Counted from the first letter of the stretch, positions 8,042 through 17,624 are shown. The stretch: 64,000 bases of DNA from Amphibacillus cookii (GCF_016908375.1 NZ_JAFBDS010000002.1:248001-312000); one strand, 5' to 3'. Numbers and translations: made by a program. Notes: generated by a model from the sequence alone, not told the origin.

Positions 8042-9151
8042 GTGAAGAACAAACATTGGCTTATTCTTGCTTTATTGTTTGCAGCAGTATTGACTCTAGG
8101 TGCCTGTGGAACAGCAGATGAAGAAGACACAACGACAGATGACGCCACGGAGACAGACGAAGACACTACAGAAGATACAGTAGACTTTTCAGTTGCAATG
8201 GTTACTGATGAGGGTGGGGTAGATGATCGCTCATTTAATCAATCTGCATGGGAAGGTATTCAAGCTTTTGGTGCTGACCATGGTCTTGAACGAGGTACGC
8301 ACTATAATTATGCACAGTCTGATGATGCTGCTGATTACATGCCTAACCTTAATAATTTATTACAACAAGATTATAATTTGATTTTTGGTGTGGGTTTCGA
8401 ATTGAGAGAAGCAGTTGAACAAGTCGCATCAGCAAACCAAGATACACATTTTTCTATTATTGATGAAGTGATTGAAGCAGATAATGTGGCAAGCGTGACC
8501 TTCGCTGAAGAGCAAGGATCATTTCTTGTTGGTGTAGCTGCAGCACTTAAAGCAGAATCTGACGAAGTTGGTTTTGTTGGCGGTATTTCAAGCCCATTGA
8601 TCAAACGTTTTGAAGTAGGCTATGTAGCAGGTGTTAAATCGGTAAATCCGGATTTAGATGTTCGCATCAATTACGCAGAGTCATTTAGTGATGAGCAAAT
8701 GGGGCGGTCATTTGCTAATAGTATGTACGGCGATGGTATAGATGTTATTTATCATGCTTCTGGAGCTGTAGGAAATGGTATTTTTACAGAAGCAAGAAAT
8801 CGCATTGAAAATAATCCAGATCAGCCTGTATGGGTAATCGGTGTTGACCGTGATCAATACGAAGAAGGCCAACAAGGTGATCACAATGTTACATTAACGT
8901 CAATGGTAAAACGTGTAGACGTTGCTGTTCAAGAAATTTCAGAAATGGCTTTATCAGGAGATTTTCCAGGTGGAGAACATATCATATTAGGTCTTGAAGA
9001 CGAAGCAATTGCTGTAGCTGATACAAATAGTGATGCATATACAGATGAAATTCGTGAAGCGGTTGAAGAATGGCAGCAACGGATTCTAGATGGAGAAGTT
9101 GTGGTGCCACAAACGGATGAAGAATTAGAAGACTATTTAGACTCTCTTTAA
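8042..9151 (+). CDS. nupN: BMP-family substrate-binding lipoprotein of a nucleoside ABC transporter (NupN-like)
   Basis: A 369-residue lipoprotein with a signal peptide ending in the lipobox LTLGAC (Cys21), an acidic Thr/Asp/Glu linker (about 24-50), and a BMP/PnrA-type periplasmic-binding fold: VAMVTDEGGVDDRSFNQSAW near residue 52 is the family's opening strand and loop. It would capture nucleosides outside the membrane for the ATPase and permeases encoded downstream. The GTG start is supported by GGGGG 8 bases upstream. A terminator follows, so the lipoprotein can be expressed in excess over the ABC genes, a common arrangement. Substrate assignment as purine nucleosides is by homology only. 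Confidence 0.88.
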   Translation: MKNKHWLILALLFAAVLTLGACGTADEEDTTTDDATETDEDTTEDTVDFSVAMVTDEGGVDDRSFNQSAWEGIQAFGADHGLERGTHYNYAQSDDAADYMPNLNNLLQQDYNLIFGVGFELREAVEQVASANQDTHFSIIDEVIEADNVASVTFAEEQGSFLVGVAAALKAESDEVGFVGGISSPLIKRFEVGYVAGVKSVNPDLDVRINYAESFSDEQMGRSFANSMYGDGIDVIYHASGAVGNGIFTEARNRIENNPDQPVWVIGVDRDQYEEGQQGDHNVTLTSMVKRVDVAVQEISEMALSGDFPGGEHIILGLEDEAIAVADTNSDAYTDEIREAVEEWQQRILDGEVVVPQTDEELEDYLDSL

Positions 9152-9158
9152 TTTAACC

Positions 9159-9192
9159 GAGAAAAGGCTAGAGTTCTTCTAGTCTTTTTCTC
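9159..9192 (+). terminator. Intrinsic terminator after the BMP lipoprotein gene
   Basis: GAGAAAAGGCTAGA and TCTAGTCTTTTTCTC form an imperfect stem with T-rich right arm, 7 bases after the stop codon. Confidence 0.7.
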
Positions 9193-9577
9193 TGTCTAGG
9201 AAATACTAATCCTTTTTATTGATAAATAAGTGTTAATCGTTACCTCCAGTTTTAAGCACTAAACATGATGGCTACTTAATATACACGGTGATTGGTGATC
9301 ATTACCGGTGTATTTGTACGTCTTATCAATCCATTATCTTTGTTGCTTCCTCCCACAACGAATTATATTAGTGCCTTGTTACAATTAGCTGTTTTAGCTT
9401 TTTATGTAAATGATATAGATAGATGATTTAGGTTAAATCATTAAATGAAAAGCAGTTACTCTCCCCTTTTCATTTGACGATTTTACCTCGCAAGCAATGG
9501 GATGGGTGAAGATATTGTAAGTTTGAAGTCAACAAAAGTTGACGGTTATCAACCTTATAAAATAAGGAGTGAACATA
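9193..9577 (+). other. Intergenic region with a possible decayed ORF fragment
   Basis: This 385-bp stretch separates the lipoprotein gene from the ABC ATPase gene. Bases about 9297-9426 read as an open hydrophobic peptide (IITGVFVRLINPLSLLLPP, then ISALLQLAVLAFYV) ending in TGA but with no start codon or ribosome-binding site and a stop just upstream. It looks like the tail of a lost membrane protein; the parent is not recognised. No clear promoter for the ABC genes was found, although one must exist if the upstream terminator is efficient. Confidence 0.3.
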
Positions 9578-11110
9578 ATGAGTAATTATATTGTTGAGAT
9601 GTTAAACATTCGCAAAGAATTTCCTGGTATTGTAGCTAATAATAATGTTAATTTGCAATTAAAAAAAGGTGAGATACATGCATTACTTGGAGAGAATGGG
9701 GCAGGTAAATCAACATTGATGAATGTGTTGTTTGGTTTATATCAACCAGAAAAAGGAGAGATTCGGGTCAAAGGCGAAGTGGTGAAAATTAGTGACCCAA
9801 ACATTGCCAATCGATTAGGTATCGGCATGGTTCACCAACATTTTATGCTTGTTGATACCTTCACTGTGGCACAAAACATTATCTTAGGAAGTGAGCCGAA
9901 AAAAAAGGGTGTTTTTGTTGATTTGAAACAAGCAGAAAAAGAAATTGTTGAGCTTTCAGAACGTTATGGTTTAAGGGTTGACCCAAAAGCAAAAATTAGA
10001 GATATATCTGTTGGTATGCAACAACGAGCAGAAATATTAAAGACTTTATATCGGGGAGCTGAAGTTATTATCCTAGATGAACCGACAGCAGTATTAACAC
10101 CCCAAGAAATTAAAGAGCTTATTGGTATTATGAAATCTTTGATTAATGAAGGGATATCAATTATTTTAATAACACATAAATTAAAGGAAATTATGGAAGT
10201 TTGTGATCGTTGTACGGTTATTCGGAAAGGTGAAGGAATAGGAACTGTCAATGTGAGTGAGACAAATGTTGATGAACTTGCATCTTTAATGGTGGGGCGC
10301 GATATTGTTTTCACCACAGAAAAGACACCAGCAAAACCTAAAGATACCATACTATCAATTAAAAACTTAGAAGTTAAAGATTCTAGGCAAGCGGTTATGG
10401 TAAAAGGTTTAAATCTAAATATTCAGGCTGGTGAAATTGTCGGAGTTGCAGGTATAGATGGTAATGGACAGTCAGAGCTAATCGAGGCTATTACAGGGCT
10501 AAGAAAAGTGGAATCTGGAGAAATTCTCCTTCACAACAAGTCAATCACACATTTATCTACACGCAAAGTAACAGAGGCAGGTGTGGCACATATTCCACAA
10601 GATCGTCATAAGTTTGGTCTGGTTTTAGAGTATCCAATTGGAGAAAACATGGTTTTACAAACGTATTATCAAAAGCCTTTTTCAAACTTTAAAGTACTTT
10701 CATTCAAAAATATTTATCAGTATGCTTCAAGGTTAATTGAAGATTATGACGTGAGAACACCATCAACACGTACAAAAGCTAGAGCACTGTCTGGTGGTAA
10801 TCAACAAAAGGCGATTATAGCTAGAGAGGTTGATCGCTCACCAGATCTCTTAATCGCAGCACAGCCAACACGTGGATTGGATGTGGGAGCGATAGAAAAT
10901 ATCCACAAACGATTAATTAAAGAACGTGATAAAGGAAGGGCTATTCTGCTCGTATCTTTTGAACTAGATGAAATTATCAATGTGAGTGATCGTATCGCTG
11001 TTATGTTTGATGGACAAATTGTAGCTGAAGTTAAACCGGAAGAAACGAACGAACAAGAGCTCGGATTATTGATGGCCGGTAGTAGTAAAGAGAAAGCAGG
11101 TGAGTTGTAA
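9578..11110 (+). CDS. nupO: Nucleoside ABC transporter ATP-binding protein, two ATPase domains (NupO-like)
   Basis: Energises nucleoside import. The 510-residue product carries two ABC domains: the first with Walker A GENGAGKST (near residue 39), signature SVGMQQR and Walker B VIILDEPTAVL; the second with a degenerate Walker A-like GIDGNGQSE near residue 298, signature ALSGGNQQK and a final D-loop LLIAAQPTRGLDVG in place of the usual catalytic-Glu Walker B. This asymmetry is normal for the sugar/nucleoside importer subfamily (RbsA, YufO). The upstream in-frame GTG at 9569 is rejected because AAGGAG lies 9 bases before the ATG at 9578. The next gene overlaps by one base (TAATG), giving translational coupling. 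Confidence 0.92.
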   Translation: MSNYIVEMLNIRKEFPGIVANNNVNLQLKKGEIHALLGENGAGKSTLMNVLFGLYQPEKGEIRVKGEVVKISDPNIANRLGIGMVHQHFMLVDTFTVAQNIILGSEPKKKGVFVDLKQAEKEIVELSERYGLRVDPKAKIRDISVGMQQRAEILKTLYRGAEVIILDEPTAVLTPQEIKELIGIMKSLINEGISIILITHKLKEIMEVCDRCTVIRKGEGIGTVNVSETNVDELASLMVGRDIVFTTEKTPAKPKDTILSIKNLEVKDSRQAVMVKGLNLNIQAGEIVGVAGIDGNGQSELIEAITGLRKVESGEILLHNKSITHLSTRKVTEAGVAHIPQDRHKFGLVLEYPIGENMVLQTYYQKPFSNFKVLSFKNIYQYASRLIEDYDVRTPSTRTKARALSGGNQQKAIIAREVDRSPDLLIAAQPTRGLDVGAIENIHKRLIKERDKGRAILLVSFELDEIINVSDRIAVMFDGQIVAEVKPEETNEQELGLLMAGSSKEKAGEL

Positions 11111-12156
11111 TGTTTTCCAATCGAACGTTTAATTTAATCGTTCCTATCTTTTCTGTATTATTAGGATTTCTAGTTGGAGCGATTGTGATGTTGGCTTTCG
11201 GTTATAGCCCAATAGAAGGTTATCGTGCACTATGGAATGGCGCATTTGGTAATGCCTATTATCTTGGAGAAACGATTAGACAATCGATTCCGTTAATGTT
11301 AACAGGATTAGCTATTGCTTTTGCTTTTCGAAGTGGCTTGTTTAATATTGGGGCAGAAGGCCAAGTGTTTGTAGGTTGGTTAGCTGCTGTATGGTTAGGA
11401 ATTGTAGTAGACTTGCCGACCATTATTCATTTACCGTTAGCTATTTTAGTGGCTGGGTTGGCTGGTGCTTTGTGGGCATTGATTCCTGGCTTATTAAAGG
11501 CAACACGAGGTGTTCATGAAGTTGTAGTAACCATTATGATGAACTATATTGCCTTGCACCTAAGCAATCATATTATTCGTGCTTACCTCTTAGAGTCTGG
11601 ATCAAGAACATCTCGTATTAACGAGTCAGCTTCTTTAAGAACAGAAGGTTTAACGACGTTATTTGGGGGATCTCAAATTCATTGGGGGTTCATTATTGCA
11701 TTTATTGCAGCTATAATCATGTGGTTTTTACTTGAAAGAACAACTTATGGTTATGAGCTTCGCGCTGTTGGATATAACAAACATGCGGCTCATTATGCTG
11801 GTATCAACGTTAAACGTAATATCATCATGGCGATGATGATTTCTGGTTTATTTGCCGGGCTTGCTGGTGCTATGGAAGGGCTAGGCACATTTGGGAGCAT
11901 GCATACACACGCAAGTTTCTCTAACTTAGGGTTTGATGGTATTGCTGTTGCTTTATTAGGAGCAAATACAGCTATCGGATCCGTTATTTCTGCCTTTTTG
12001 TTTGGCGCATTGAAAGTAGGTTCATTAAGTATGCCACCCATTTCAGGTGTCCCTTCTGAATTGGTTGAAATAATTATTGCTGTCATTATTTTCTTTGTTG
12101 CATCAAGTTATATGATTCGTTGGATTGTACTTCGCTTTAAAAAGGAGGAGAAATAA
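11110..12156 (+). CDS. nupP: Nucleoside ABC transporter permease 1 (NupP-like)
   Basis: Integral membrane subunit (348 residues) of the BMP-type nucleoside importer. It has about eight to ten hydrophobic segments and the conserved BPD_transp_2 stretch FRSGLFNIGAEGQVFVGWLA near residue 77. The ATG overlaps the ATPase stop codon. Together with the next gene it forms the heterodimeric pore. C-terminal residues are basic (RFKKEEK), as expected for a cytoplasmic tail. Confidence 0.92.
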   Translation: MFSNRTFNLIVPIFSVLLGFLVGAIVMLAFGYSPIEGYRALWNGAFGNAYYLGETIRQSIPLMLTGLAIAFAFRSGLFNIGAEGQVFVGWLAAVWLGIVVDLPTIIHLPLAILVAGLAGALWALIPGLLKATRGVHEVVVTIMMNYIALHLSNHIIRAYLLESGSRTSRINESASLRTEGLTTLFGGSQIHWGFIIAFIAAIIMWFLLERTTYGYELRAVGYNKHAAHYAGINVKRNIIMAMMISGLFAGLAGAMEGLGTFGSMHTHASFSNLGFDGIAVALLGANTAIGSVISAFLFGALKVGSLSMPPISGVPSELVEIIIAVIIFFVASSYMIRWIVLRFKKEEK

Positions 12157-13116
12157 ATGCAAATTATTGATTTATTGCAGTCAATGATGCCAATGGTATT
12201 ATTTTATTCTGCTCCACTGATATTTACTGCGATAGGTGGCGTATTTAGTGAACGTTCAGGTGTTGTAAACATTGGCTTAGAAGGCCTTATGGTGATGGGA
12301 GCATTTAGTGGTATTGTTTTTAATTTAACATTTGCAGAAATGTTTGGCTCATTAACACCTTGGCTGTCACTACTTGTAGCGGGCTTGGTTTCTGGAATAT
12401 TCTCTATTATGCATGCTGTTGCAGCTGTTACATTACGTGCTAATCAAGTGGTTAGTGGTGTGGCGATTAATATGATTGCACTTGGCGTAGGTATATTCTT
12501 AACAAGAGAATGGTATGGAAGTGGACAAACCAATTCTATAGTTGAACCCTTTTATACCCGATCAGTTCGTTTTTTATCCGACATCCCTATCATTGGAGAA
12601 ATGTTTTTTAGTGGTATTTACTATATTGCTTATATTGCCATTCTTTTTTCGATATTGGCATGGTTCATTCTTTATAAAACACCCTTTGGTCTTCGGCTTC
12701 GTTCTGTAGGTGAACACCCAATGGCCGCAGATACAAATGGGATTAGCGTTACAAAAATACGTTATATTGCAGTTATTATATCTGGCTTTTTAGCTGGATT
12801 GGGTGGGGCGACCTATGCATTAACGATTTCATTAAATTTTGGCGGGGCGACAATCTCTGGCCAAGGTTTTATGTCACTAGCTGCTGTTATTTTTGGGAAA
12901 TGGCACCCACTAGGTGCAATGGGAGCAGCCATTTTCTTTGGTTTTGCTCAAAGTTTAAGTGTCGTTGGCCGTAACTTTCCAATATTGGCTGATGTACCAA
13001 ATGTCTATTTAATTATTGCCCCATATGTATTGACCATTTTAGCATTGGCAGGATTTATTGGCCGTGCAGAAGCGCCAAAAGCAAATGGAGAGCCATATAT
13101 TAAAGGTAGTCGTTAA
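12157..13116 (+). CDS. nupQ: Nucleoside ABC transporter permease 2 (NupQ-like)
   Basis: Second membrane subunit (319 residues), with the paralogous motif SERSGVVNIGLEGLMVMGAF near residue 30 and FGLRLRSVGEHPMAADTNGI near residue 185, the loop that contacts the ATPase. It starts directly after the stop of the first permease, with AGGAGGAG overlapping the end of that gene, so the two are made together. The operon ends at a strong terminator. Gene order ATPase-permease-permease matches yufOPQ (nupOPQ) of B. subtilis, but the chromosomal location differs from that species. Confidence 0.92.
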   Translation: MQIIDLLQSMMPMVLFYSAPLIFTAIGGVFSERSGVVNIGLEGLMVMGAFSGIVFNLTFAEMFGSLTPWLSLLVAGLVSGIFSIMHAVAAVTLRANQVVSGVAINMIALGVGIFLTREWYGSGQTNSIVEPFYTRSVRFLSDIPIIGEMFFSGIYYIAYIAILFSILAWFILYKTPFGLRLRSVGEHPMAADTNGISVTKIRYIAVIISGFLAGLGGATYALTISLNFGGATISGQGFMSLAAVIFGKWHPLGAMGAAIFFGFAQSLSVVGRNFPILADVPNVYLIIAPYVLTILALAGFIGRAEAPKANGEPYIKGSR

Positions 13117-13190
13117 TCAAGGCAATACTTGTATAGCCATGTTCTATTTATGTCAAATACGTGAGTGAAAAATAATAATACGCATTAAAC

Positions 13191-13230
13191 GCATGCTCCA
13201 CAGTACTTAGCTACTGTGGAGCGTATTTTT
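13191..13230 (+). terminator. Intrinsic terminator after nucleoside transporter operon
   Basis: An 11-bp perfect stem GCTCCACAGTA / TACTGTGGAGC with a 6-base loop, extended by partial pairing, is followed by GTATTTTTATTA. Confidence 0.88.
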
Positions 13231-13348
13231 ATTACGATAATAAAGGGTGTGGTAATTGTTACCGGATTTTTTTTAGTGTAAAATATATTGGTGAAGCTAA
13301 AGATGGGTATGATAAAGACAAAATGCACCGTTATTAAGGAGGCTATTT

Positions 13349-14638
13349 ATGATTGAATTAAATGAAGAACAAATAGACAAGAAGGGTTACAAGTTACATA
13401 TTGTTAATAGCAAAAAATTCAAAACTGTTCATATAACAGCAAAGTTTCGTTGTTTACTAAAACGTGAAACCGTAACGAAAAGAGCCCTTTTACCTTTTGT
13501 ATTACAACAAGGAACGAAGAGATATCCAACATCAAATACTTTTCGCAGAGCATTAGATGATCTTTATGGCGCGGTATTGTCAATGGATGGTACTAAAAAA
13601 GGTGAACAACACATTCTGACCGCTCGTATGACTATTGCAAATCAAAATTACTTATCTGATCAAGACAGCATTTTAACAGATGGGCTAACTTTTTTTAAGG
13701 AAACATTATTTGCTCCGAATGCAACTGACAGTCGCTTCGATCCAAAAGTTGTTGAGAGAGAAAAGCAAACATTAAAACAAAAGATTGCAGCAATCGTTGA
13801 TGATAAAATGCATTATGCTAATATGCGTATGATTGATGAAATGTGCAAAGAAGAGCCTTATCATTTGCATGTTCATGGTTATCCAGATGATTTGGAACAG
13901 ATCACTGCAGAAGAGCTTTATTCATATTATCAGTCTGTTATGACTGAAGATCCACTTGACTTATACGTACTGGGCGATTTCGAAGCCATCGATATTAAAG
14001 AATTAATTGGTAATTTATTCGATCGAAATCAAAGTGAACCTCTAGATTCAGATTTATCACCAGAGATTCCAGTAATCGATGAAGTAAAGGATATTATTGA
14101 AGAGCAAGATTTGCAACAAGGTAAGTTGCACTTTGGCTATCGGACGCATACGAAATATGCCGATAAAGATTATCCGGCTTTACAAGTATTCAATGCCATT
14201 TTTGGTGGGTTTCCCAGTTCTAAACTGTTTATTAATGTGCGTGAAAAAAACAGCTTAGCCTACTATGCAGCGTCTCGTTTTGAAAGTCACAAAGGACTGT
14301 TATTTGTTTTTAGTGGTATTGCTCCAACTGATTATGAAAAGGCAAAAGCGATCATATTAGAACAGATGAAGGCTATGCGTGATGGTGAATTTACCGAAGC
14401 TCAAATCGATGAAGCTAAGCGCTTAATTATTAATCAATACAAAGAAACGCTAGATGATCCATTTGGCATGACAGAAGTCCTTTATAACCAACACCTTGCA
14501 GGTTCATCTCGTTCCGTTTCTGAGTTTATCGAGGCTGTTGAATCTGTTAATCATCAAGCTATTGTACAAATGGCCAATAAAATTGAATTAGATACCACCT
14601 ATTTCTTAACGGCAAAAGGAGGTCAGTCCAATGCATAA
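13349..14638 (+). CDS. ymfF: M16-family peptidase-like protein, zinc site absent (YmfF-like)
   Basis: The 429-residue product resembles the M16 (insulinase/processing-peptidase) fold but lacks the HxxEH zinc motif: the equivalent region reads LLPFVLQQGTKRYPT. It is therefore the non-catalytic half of a pair with the product of the next gene, which retains the motif. The second M16 repeat is represented by FGGFPSSKLFINVREKNSLA near residue 287. AAGGAGG precedes the ATG. The stop overlaps the start of ymfH by 8 bases, implying coupled translation and a heterodimer. B. subtilis has ymfF and ymfH in the same place; their physiological substrate is not established. Confidence 0.88.
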   Translation: MIELNEEQIDKKGYKLHIVNSKKFKTVHITAKFRCLLKRETVTKRALLPFVLQQGTKRYPTSNTFRRALDDLYGAVLSMDGTKKGEQHILTARMTIANQNYLSDQDSILTDGLTFFKETLFAPNATDSRFDPKVVEREKQTLKQKIAAIVDDKMHYANMRMIDEMCKEEPYHLHVHGYPDDLEQITAEELYSYYQSVMTEDPLDLYVLGDFEAIDIKELIGNLFDRNQSEPLDSDLSPEIPVIDEVKDIIEEQDLQQGKLHFGYRTHTKYADKDYPALQVFNAIFGGFPSSKLFINVREKNSLAYYAASRFESHKGLLFVFSGIAPTDYEKAKAIILEQMKAMRDGEFTEAQIDEAKRLIINQYKETLDDPFGMTEVLYNQHLAGSSRSVSEFIEAVESVNHQAIVQMANKIELDTTYFLTAKGGQSNA

Positions 14639-15920
14639 AAAACATTATCCACAAATAAAAGAAACGGTTTATCGAGAGACGTTACCTAATGGCTTGCGTG
14701 TTATTTTAGTTCCTAAAAATGAAATGGCACAAACATATGGTGTCTTTACAACAGACTATGGATCAATTGATCAAAGCTTTGTACCGATTAATTCTGATGA
14801 AAGGATTACTGTACCTGATGGAATTGCCCACTTTTTAGAGCATAAGCTATTTGAGAAAGAGGATCGTGATGTATTCCAAGACTTCACAAAGAACGGAGCA
14901 TCTGCAAATGCTTTTACTTCTTTTACAAAAACCGCTTATTTATTTTCAGCAACATCTGAAGTGGAAAAAAATACTGAGATTTTATTAGATTTTGTGCAAA
15001 CACCATACTTCTCAGATCAATCAGTTGAGAAAGAAAAAGGAATAATTGCTCAAGAAATACAGATGTATGATGATCAGCCAGACTGGCGAGCATTTTTTGG
15101 GATTATAGCAACGATGTATAACGCACACCCTGTTAAAATTGACATTGCAGGAACAGTGGATTCGATACAATTGATTACAAAGGAAGATCTTTACACTTGC
15201 TATCACACATTTTATCATCCATCAAATATGACAGTAACTTTAGTCGGGCAATTTGATCCTGAACAAATGATTGCATTAATTAAAAAGAATCAAGCACAAA
15301 AAAGTTTTGAAAAACCACCACATATTAATCGCTTTTATCCTGAAGAAGAGTTAAAGGTAGCAAAGGCTGAAGACGCGATTGAAATGCCAGTTGCGGTAGC
15401 CAAGTGTATGGTTGGTATTAAAGAAGAACCTAAGCAAGATAGCCAAACGTTTATAAAAGAAGAATTGTTAGCGGATATGTTATTAGATTATTTTTACTCT
15501 AAATCAGGAGAATACTATCAAGAATTGTATGACAAGGATTTGATCGATGGGAGTCTAGGGTTTGAATCAGAGCGTCAAAAGCAATTTGCCTTTTCTGTTA
15601 TTGGTGGAAACACTAGTGATCCGGATAAATTCGCTGAAACAGTAAAGTTACAGCTTGACTCATTCAAATCTTATCAGCTTCGTAAAGAAGATTTTGAGCG
15701 AATGAAACGTAAGATGATTGGTGGTTTATTAAGAGATATGAATAGCACTTCAGAAATTGCTAATCAAGTCAGCCAATATCAAATGCTCGATATTGATTTT
15801 TTTGAGCTTCTACCAACTCTTGAATCGCTATCCTTACAAGATGCTAACCAATTCTTGAATAATTGGATTAAAGATGATAATGTCGCTGTATTCCAAGTTA
15901 AGATAGCTGAGGCATCGTAA
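14631..15920 (+). CDS. ymfH: M16-family zinc peptidase (YmfH-like)
   Basis: Probable active partner of the YmfF-like protein. The 429-residue product carries the inverted zinc motif HFLEH at residues 67-71 within PDGIAHFLEHKLFEKE, and a downstream glutamate in IIAQEIQMYDDQPDW that fits the third ligand. AAAGGAGG lies upstream of the ATG, inside the end of ymfF. In B. subtilis ymfI follows ymfH; here only a broken ymfI remnant follows. No signal peptide is present, so a cytoplasmic role is expected. Confidence 0.9.
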   Translation: MHKKHYPQIKETVYRETLPNGLRVILVPKNEMAQTYGVFTTDYGSIDQSFVPINSDERITVPDGIAHFLEHKLFEKEDRDVFQDFTKNGASANAFTSFTKTAYLFSATSEVEKNTEILLDFVQTPYFSDQSVEKEKGIIAQEIQMYDDQPDWRAFFGIIATMYNAHPVKIDIAGTVDSIQLITKEDLYTCYHTFYHPSNMTVTLVGQFDPEQMIALIKKNQAQKSFEKPPHINRFYPEEELKVAKAEDAIEMPVAVAKCMVGIKEEPKQDSQTFIKEELLADMLLDYFYSKSGEYYQELYDKDLIDGSLGFESERQKQFAFSVIGGNTSDPDKFAETVKLQLDSFKSYQLRKEDFERMKRKMIGGLLRDMNSTSEIANQVSQYQMLDIDFFELLPTLESLSLQDANQFLNNWIKDDNVAVFQVKIAEAS

Positions 15921-15929
15921 CGATGCTAT

Positions 15930-16352
15930 GGTGTCTTCCATGAAGCAGATCAAGCCGTTATGGAAGTATTAATACCGTACATGTTTTTCGCTACGTGGAT
16001 GATTACAAAAGCTTGTCTGCGACACATGTTGGCTAAAAGAGTATAGTGGGGACGTCGTTAGTCATGAAGTGTTGTATTCATCTGTAAAAGGAGCACAATT
16101 AGCTTTTGCTAAAGCATTTTGCAACAAGTAGGTTCCAATGGGATTAGAGTTAAATCGATAAGTCCAGGTTTTATCGATACAAAGATGAATGAAAATCTTA
16201 CAACACATGAAAAAGCAATGATTACTGATGTTATTCCCCAAAAACGATGAGGAGCAGTAAAAGATGTTGCAAATTTAGTAACTTTTTTGCTTGATCAGAA
16301 GTCTAATTATATAGATGGAGAAAATATTGAATTGTCCGATGGTTGGCGATAA
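15930..16352 (+). pseudogene. ymfI: Remnant of ymfI (short-chain dehydrogenase/reductase), multiply broken
   Basis: Directly after ymfH the three frames carry pieces of a FabG-like reductase in order: the active-site region VLYSSVKGAQLAFAKAF (about 16072-16122, reading Y-SSVKGA in place of the YSASKAA type), GIRVKSISPGFIDTKMNENL (about 16139-16200), and GAVKDVANLVTFLLDQ with the family ending YIDGENIELSDGWR (to 16352). The pieces are in different frames and are separated by stops, including a TGA after IPQKR, and the N-terminal nucleotide-binding half is not recognisable. Gene order ymfH-ymfI in B. subtilis supports the identity. No functional product is expected. Confidence 0.82.
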
Positions 16353-16486
16353 GTGATAGGGAAAAAATAATTATTCAATCATGACATTCTTCTCTTTTAT
16401 AATGAGCGAAAATCATTTATTATAGTAGTAGTATGCTCAAGTGAAATGATAGTTGACAGTGATTAAGTAAACGGATGGTGTTATAG

Positions 16487-17392
16487 ATGCAAATTGGTGA
16501 AAAATTAAAAGAAGCACGTTTGGATAAGGGTCTTTCCTTAGATGATGTCCAACGTTTAACTAAAATTCAAACGAGACATTTACAAGCCATTGAAAGGAAT
16601 GACTTTTCAGTTATACCTGGAAGCTTTTATACACGTGCTTTTATTAAAGAGTATGCAAATGTTGTCGACTTAGACCCGAATCAGCTTTTAGATGAACATC
16701 GAAACGAAATACCAGCTTCAGAAACGGAAAATGCTGTAGAATATACACGTATGCAACGGACAAGGGGAAAAACAACTTCATCAAAGACGTCACCATTTGC
16801 TTCTTTGTTACCTACTGTGTTTGTTATTCTCCTTATTGTTGGTGTAGGCTTCTTTATATGGCGGATTACTTTAGGGCCGGGGCAGCAAGACGCTGAAGAT
16901 GGAAATGAACAAGTACAAACAGATCAATCAGCTGGTGATGAAGTCTCGTTACCACCTGATACAAGTGATGAGGATAATGGGCAAGAACAGCCCGATTCAA
17001 ACGATAACGATGATGAGGGTGAAGAAGAGGAGGAGCAAGAAGAGGACAGTGAAGATCCAGAACTGACCTTTTTTTCCTATGAAAGTAACCAATCGATTTA
17101 TCAATTGGAAACTGATGATGAAACGATTGAATTAACGATAGAAACATCAGATAGCAATTGGTTGGAAATTGAAGATGATTCAGGTGAGCGATTGTACTAC
17201 TCTACATTTCAATCCAGTGAGTCCCCGCTTACCATTGATGTTACTGATGAATCTTTTGTTTATTTGAGGTTTGGAAATCCGAGTGTGATTGATCTCTCAA
17301 TTAATGATTTAGAGGTGGTTCTTTCTGAGGATATCGCACCTACAGCTGTACAACAGGTTTGGATCTATATTAATGAAGAGCCTGAGTCATAA
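16487..17392 (+). CDS. rodZ: Cytoskeletal membrane protein RodZ (YmfM)
   Basis: RodZ links MreB filaments to the membrane-bound cell-wall elongation machinery. The 301-residue protein has an N-terminal XRE-type helix-turn-helix used for protein contacts (residues 4-70, with SLDDVQRLTKIQTRHLQAIE), one transmembrane helix at about 107-125 (LLPTVFVILLIVGVGFFIW), a very acidic Asp/Glu/Gln linker (about 135-190) and a C-terminal beta-rich extracellular domain containing SNWLEIEDDSGERLYY. The acidic linker suits a halotolerant organism. A TATAAT at 16398-16403 may belong to its promoter. ymfJ and ymfK, which lie upstream in B. subtilis, are absent. Confidence 0.88.
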   Translation: MQIGEKLKEARLDKGLSLDDVQRLTKIQTRHLQAIERNDFSVIPGSFYTRAFIKEYANVVDLDPNQLLDEHRNEIPASETENAVEYTRMQRTRGKTTSSKTSPFASLLPTVFVILLIVGVGFFIWRITLGPGQQDAEDGNEQVQTDQSAGDEVSLPPDTSDEDNGQEQPDSNDNDDEGEEEEEQEEDSEDPELTFFSYESNQSIYQLETDDETIELTIETSDSNWLEIEDDSGERLYYSTFQSSESPLTIDVTDESFVYLRFGNPSVIDLSINDLEVVLSEDIAPTAVQQVWIYINEEPES

Positions 17393-17427
17393 GTTTACCA
17401 ATTTTCAGCTTTTCGATTGAGCTAATT

Positions 17428-17466
17428 GTTAACGACCCTTCTCATCAAGAGGTGAGAGGGGTTAAC
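17428..17466 (+). terminator. Stem-loop after rodZ, without a clear T-run
   Basis: GTTAACGACCCTTCTCA pairs with TGAGAGGGGTTAAC (two small imperfections). The following bases are TGCTGTTACAG, so this is a strong hairpin but a poor intrinsic terminator. Confidence 0.45.
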
Positions 17467-17494
17467 TGCTGTTACAGGATAAAGGATTACATAT

Positions 17495-17592
17495 ATTTAT
17501 TACAGATAACGAACGCTAATGTCCTGATTCGCTCAACTAATAATCAGTGGACGAAGAACAAAACCCGTCACTGATTGAAAGTTCGTTTTATA
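17495..17592 (+). repeat. Dispersed intergenic repeat, copy 2 (core deleted)
   Basis: Starts ATTTATTACAGATAACG and jumps directly to AACGCTAATGTCCTGATTCG, then has the outer AATCAGTGG / CACTGATTG pair and ends GTTCGTTTTATA just upstream of pgsA. The core hairpin is missing, as expected from recombination between the two GATAACG motifs that flank it in full copies. Confidence 0.75.
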
Positions 17593-17624
17593 TCGTTTGA
17601 TTAATGGAAAGGATGGATGATTAA

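Noticed and set aside
9297-9426. Functional small membrane protein between nupN and nupO
   Set aside because: The hydrophobic frame has no start codon or ribosome-binding site and is closed by a stop upstream; treated as possible debris only.
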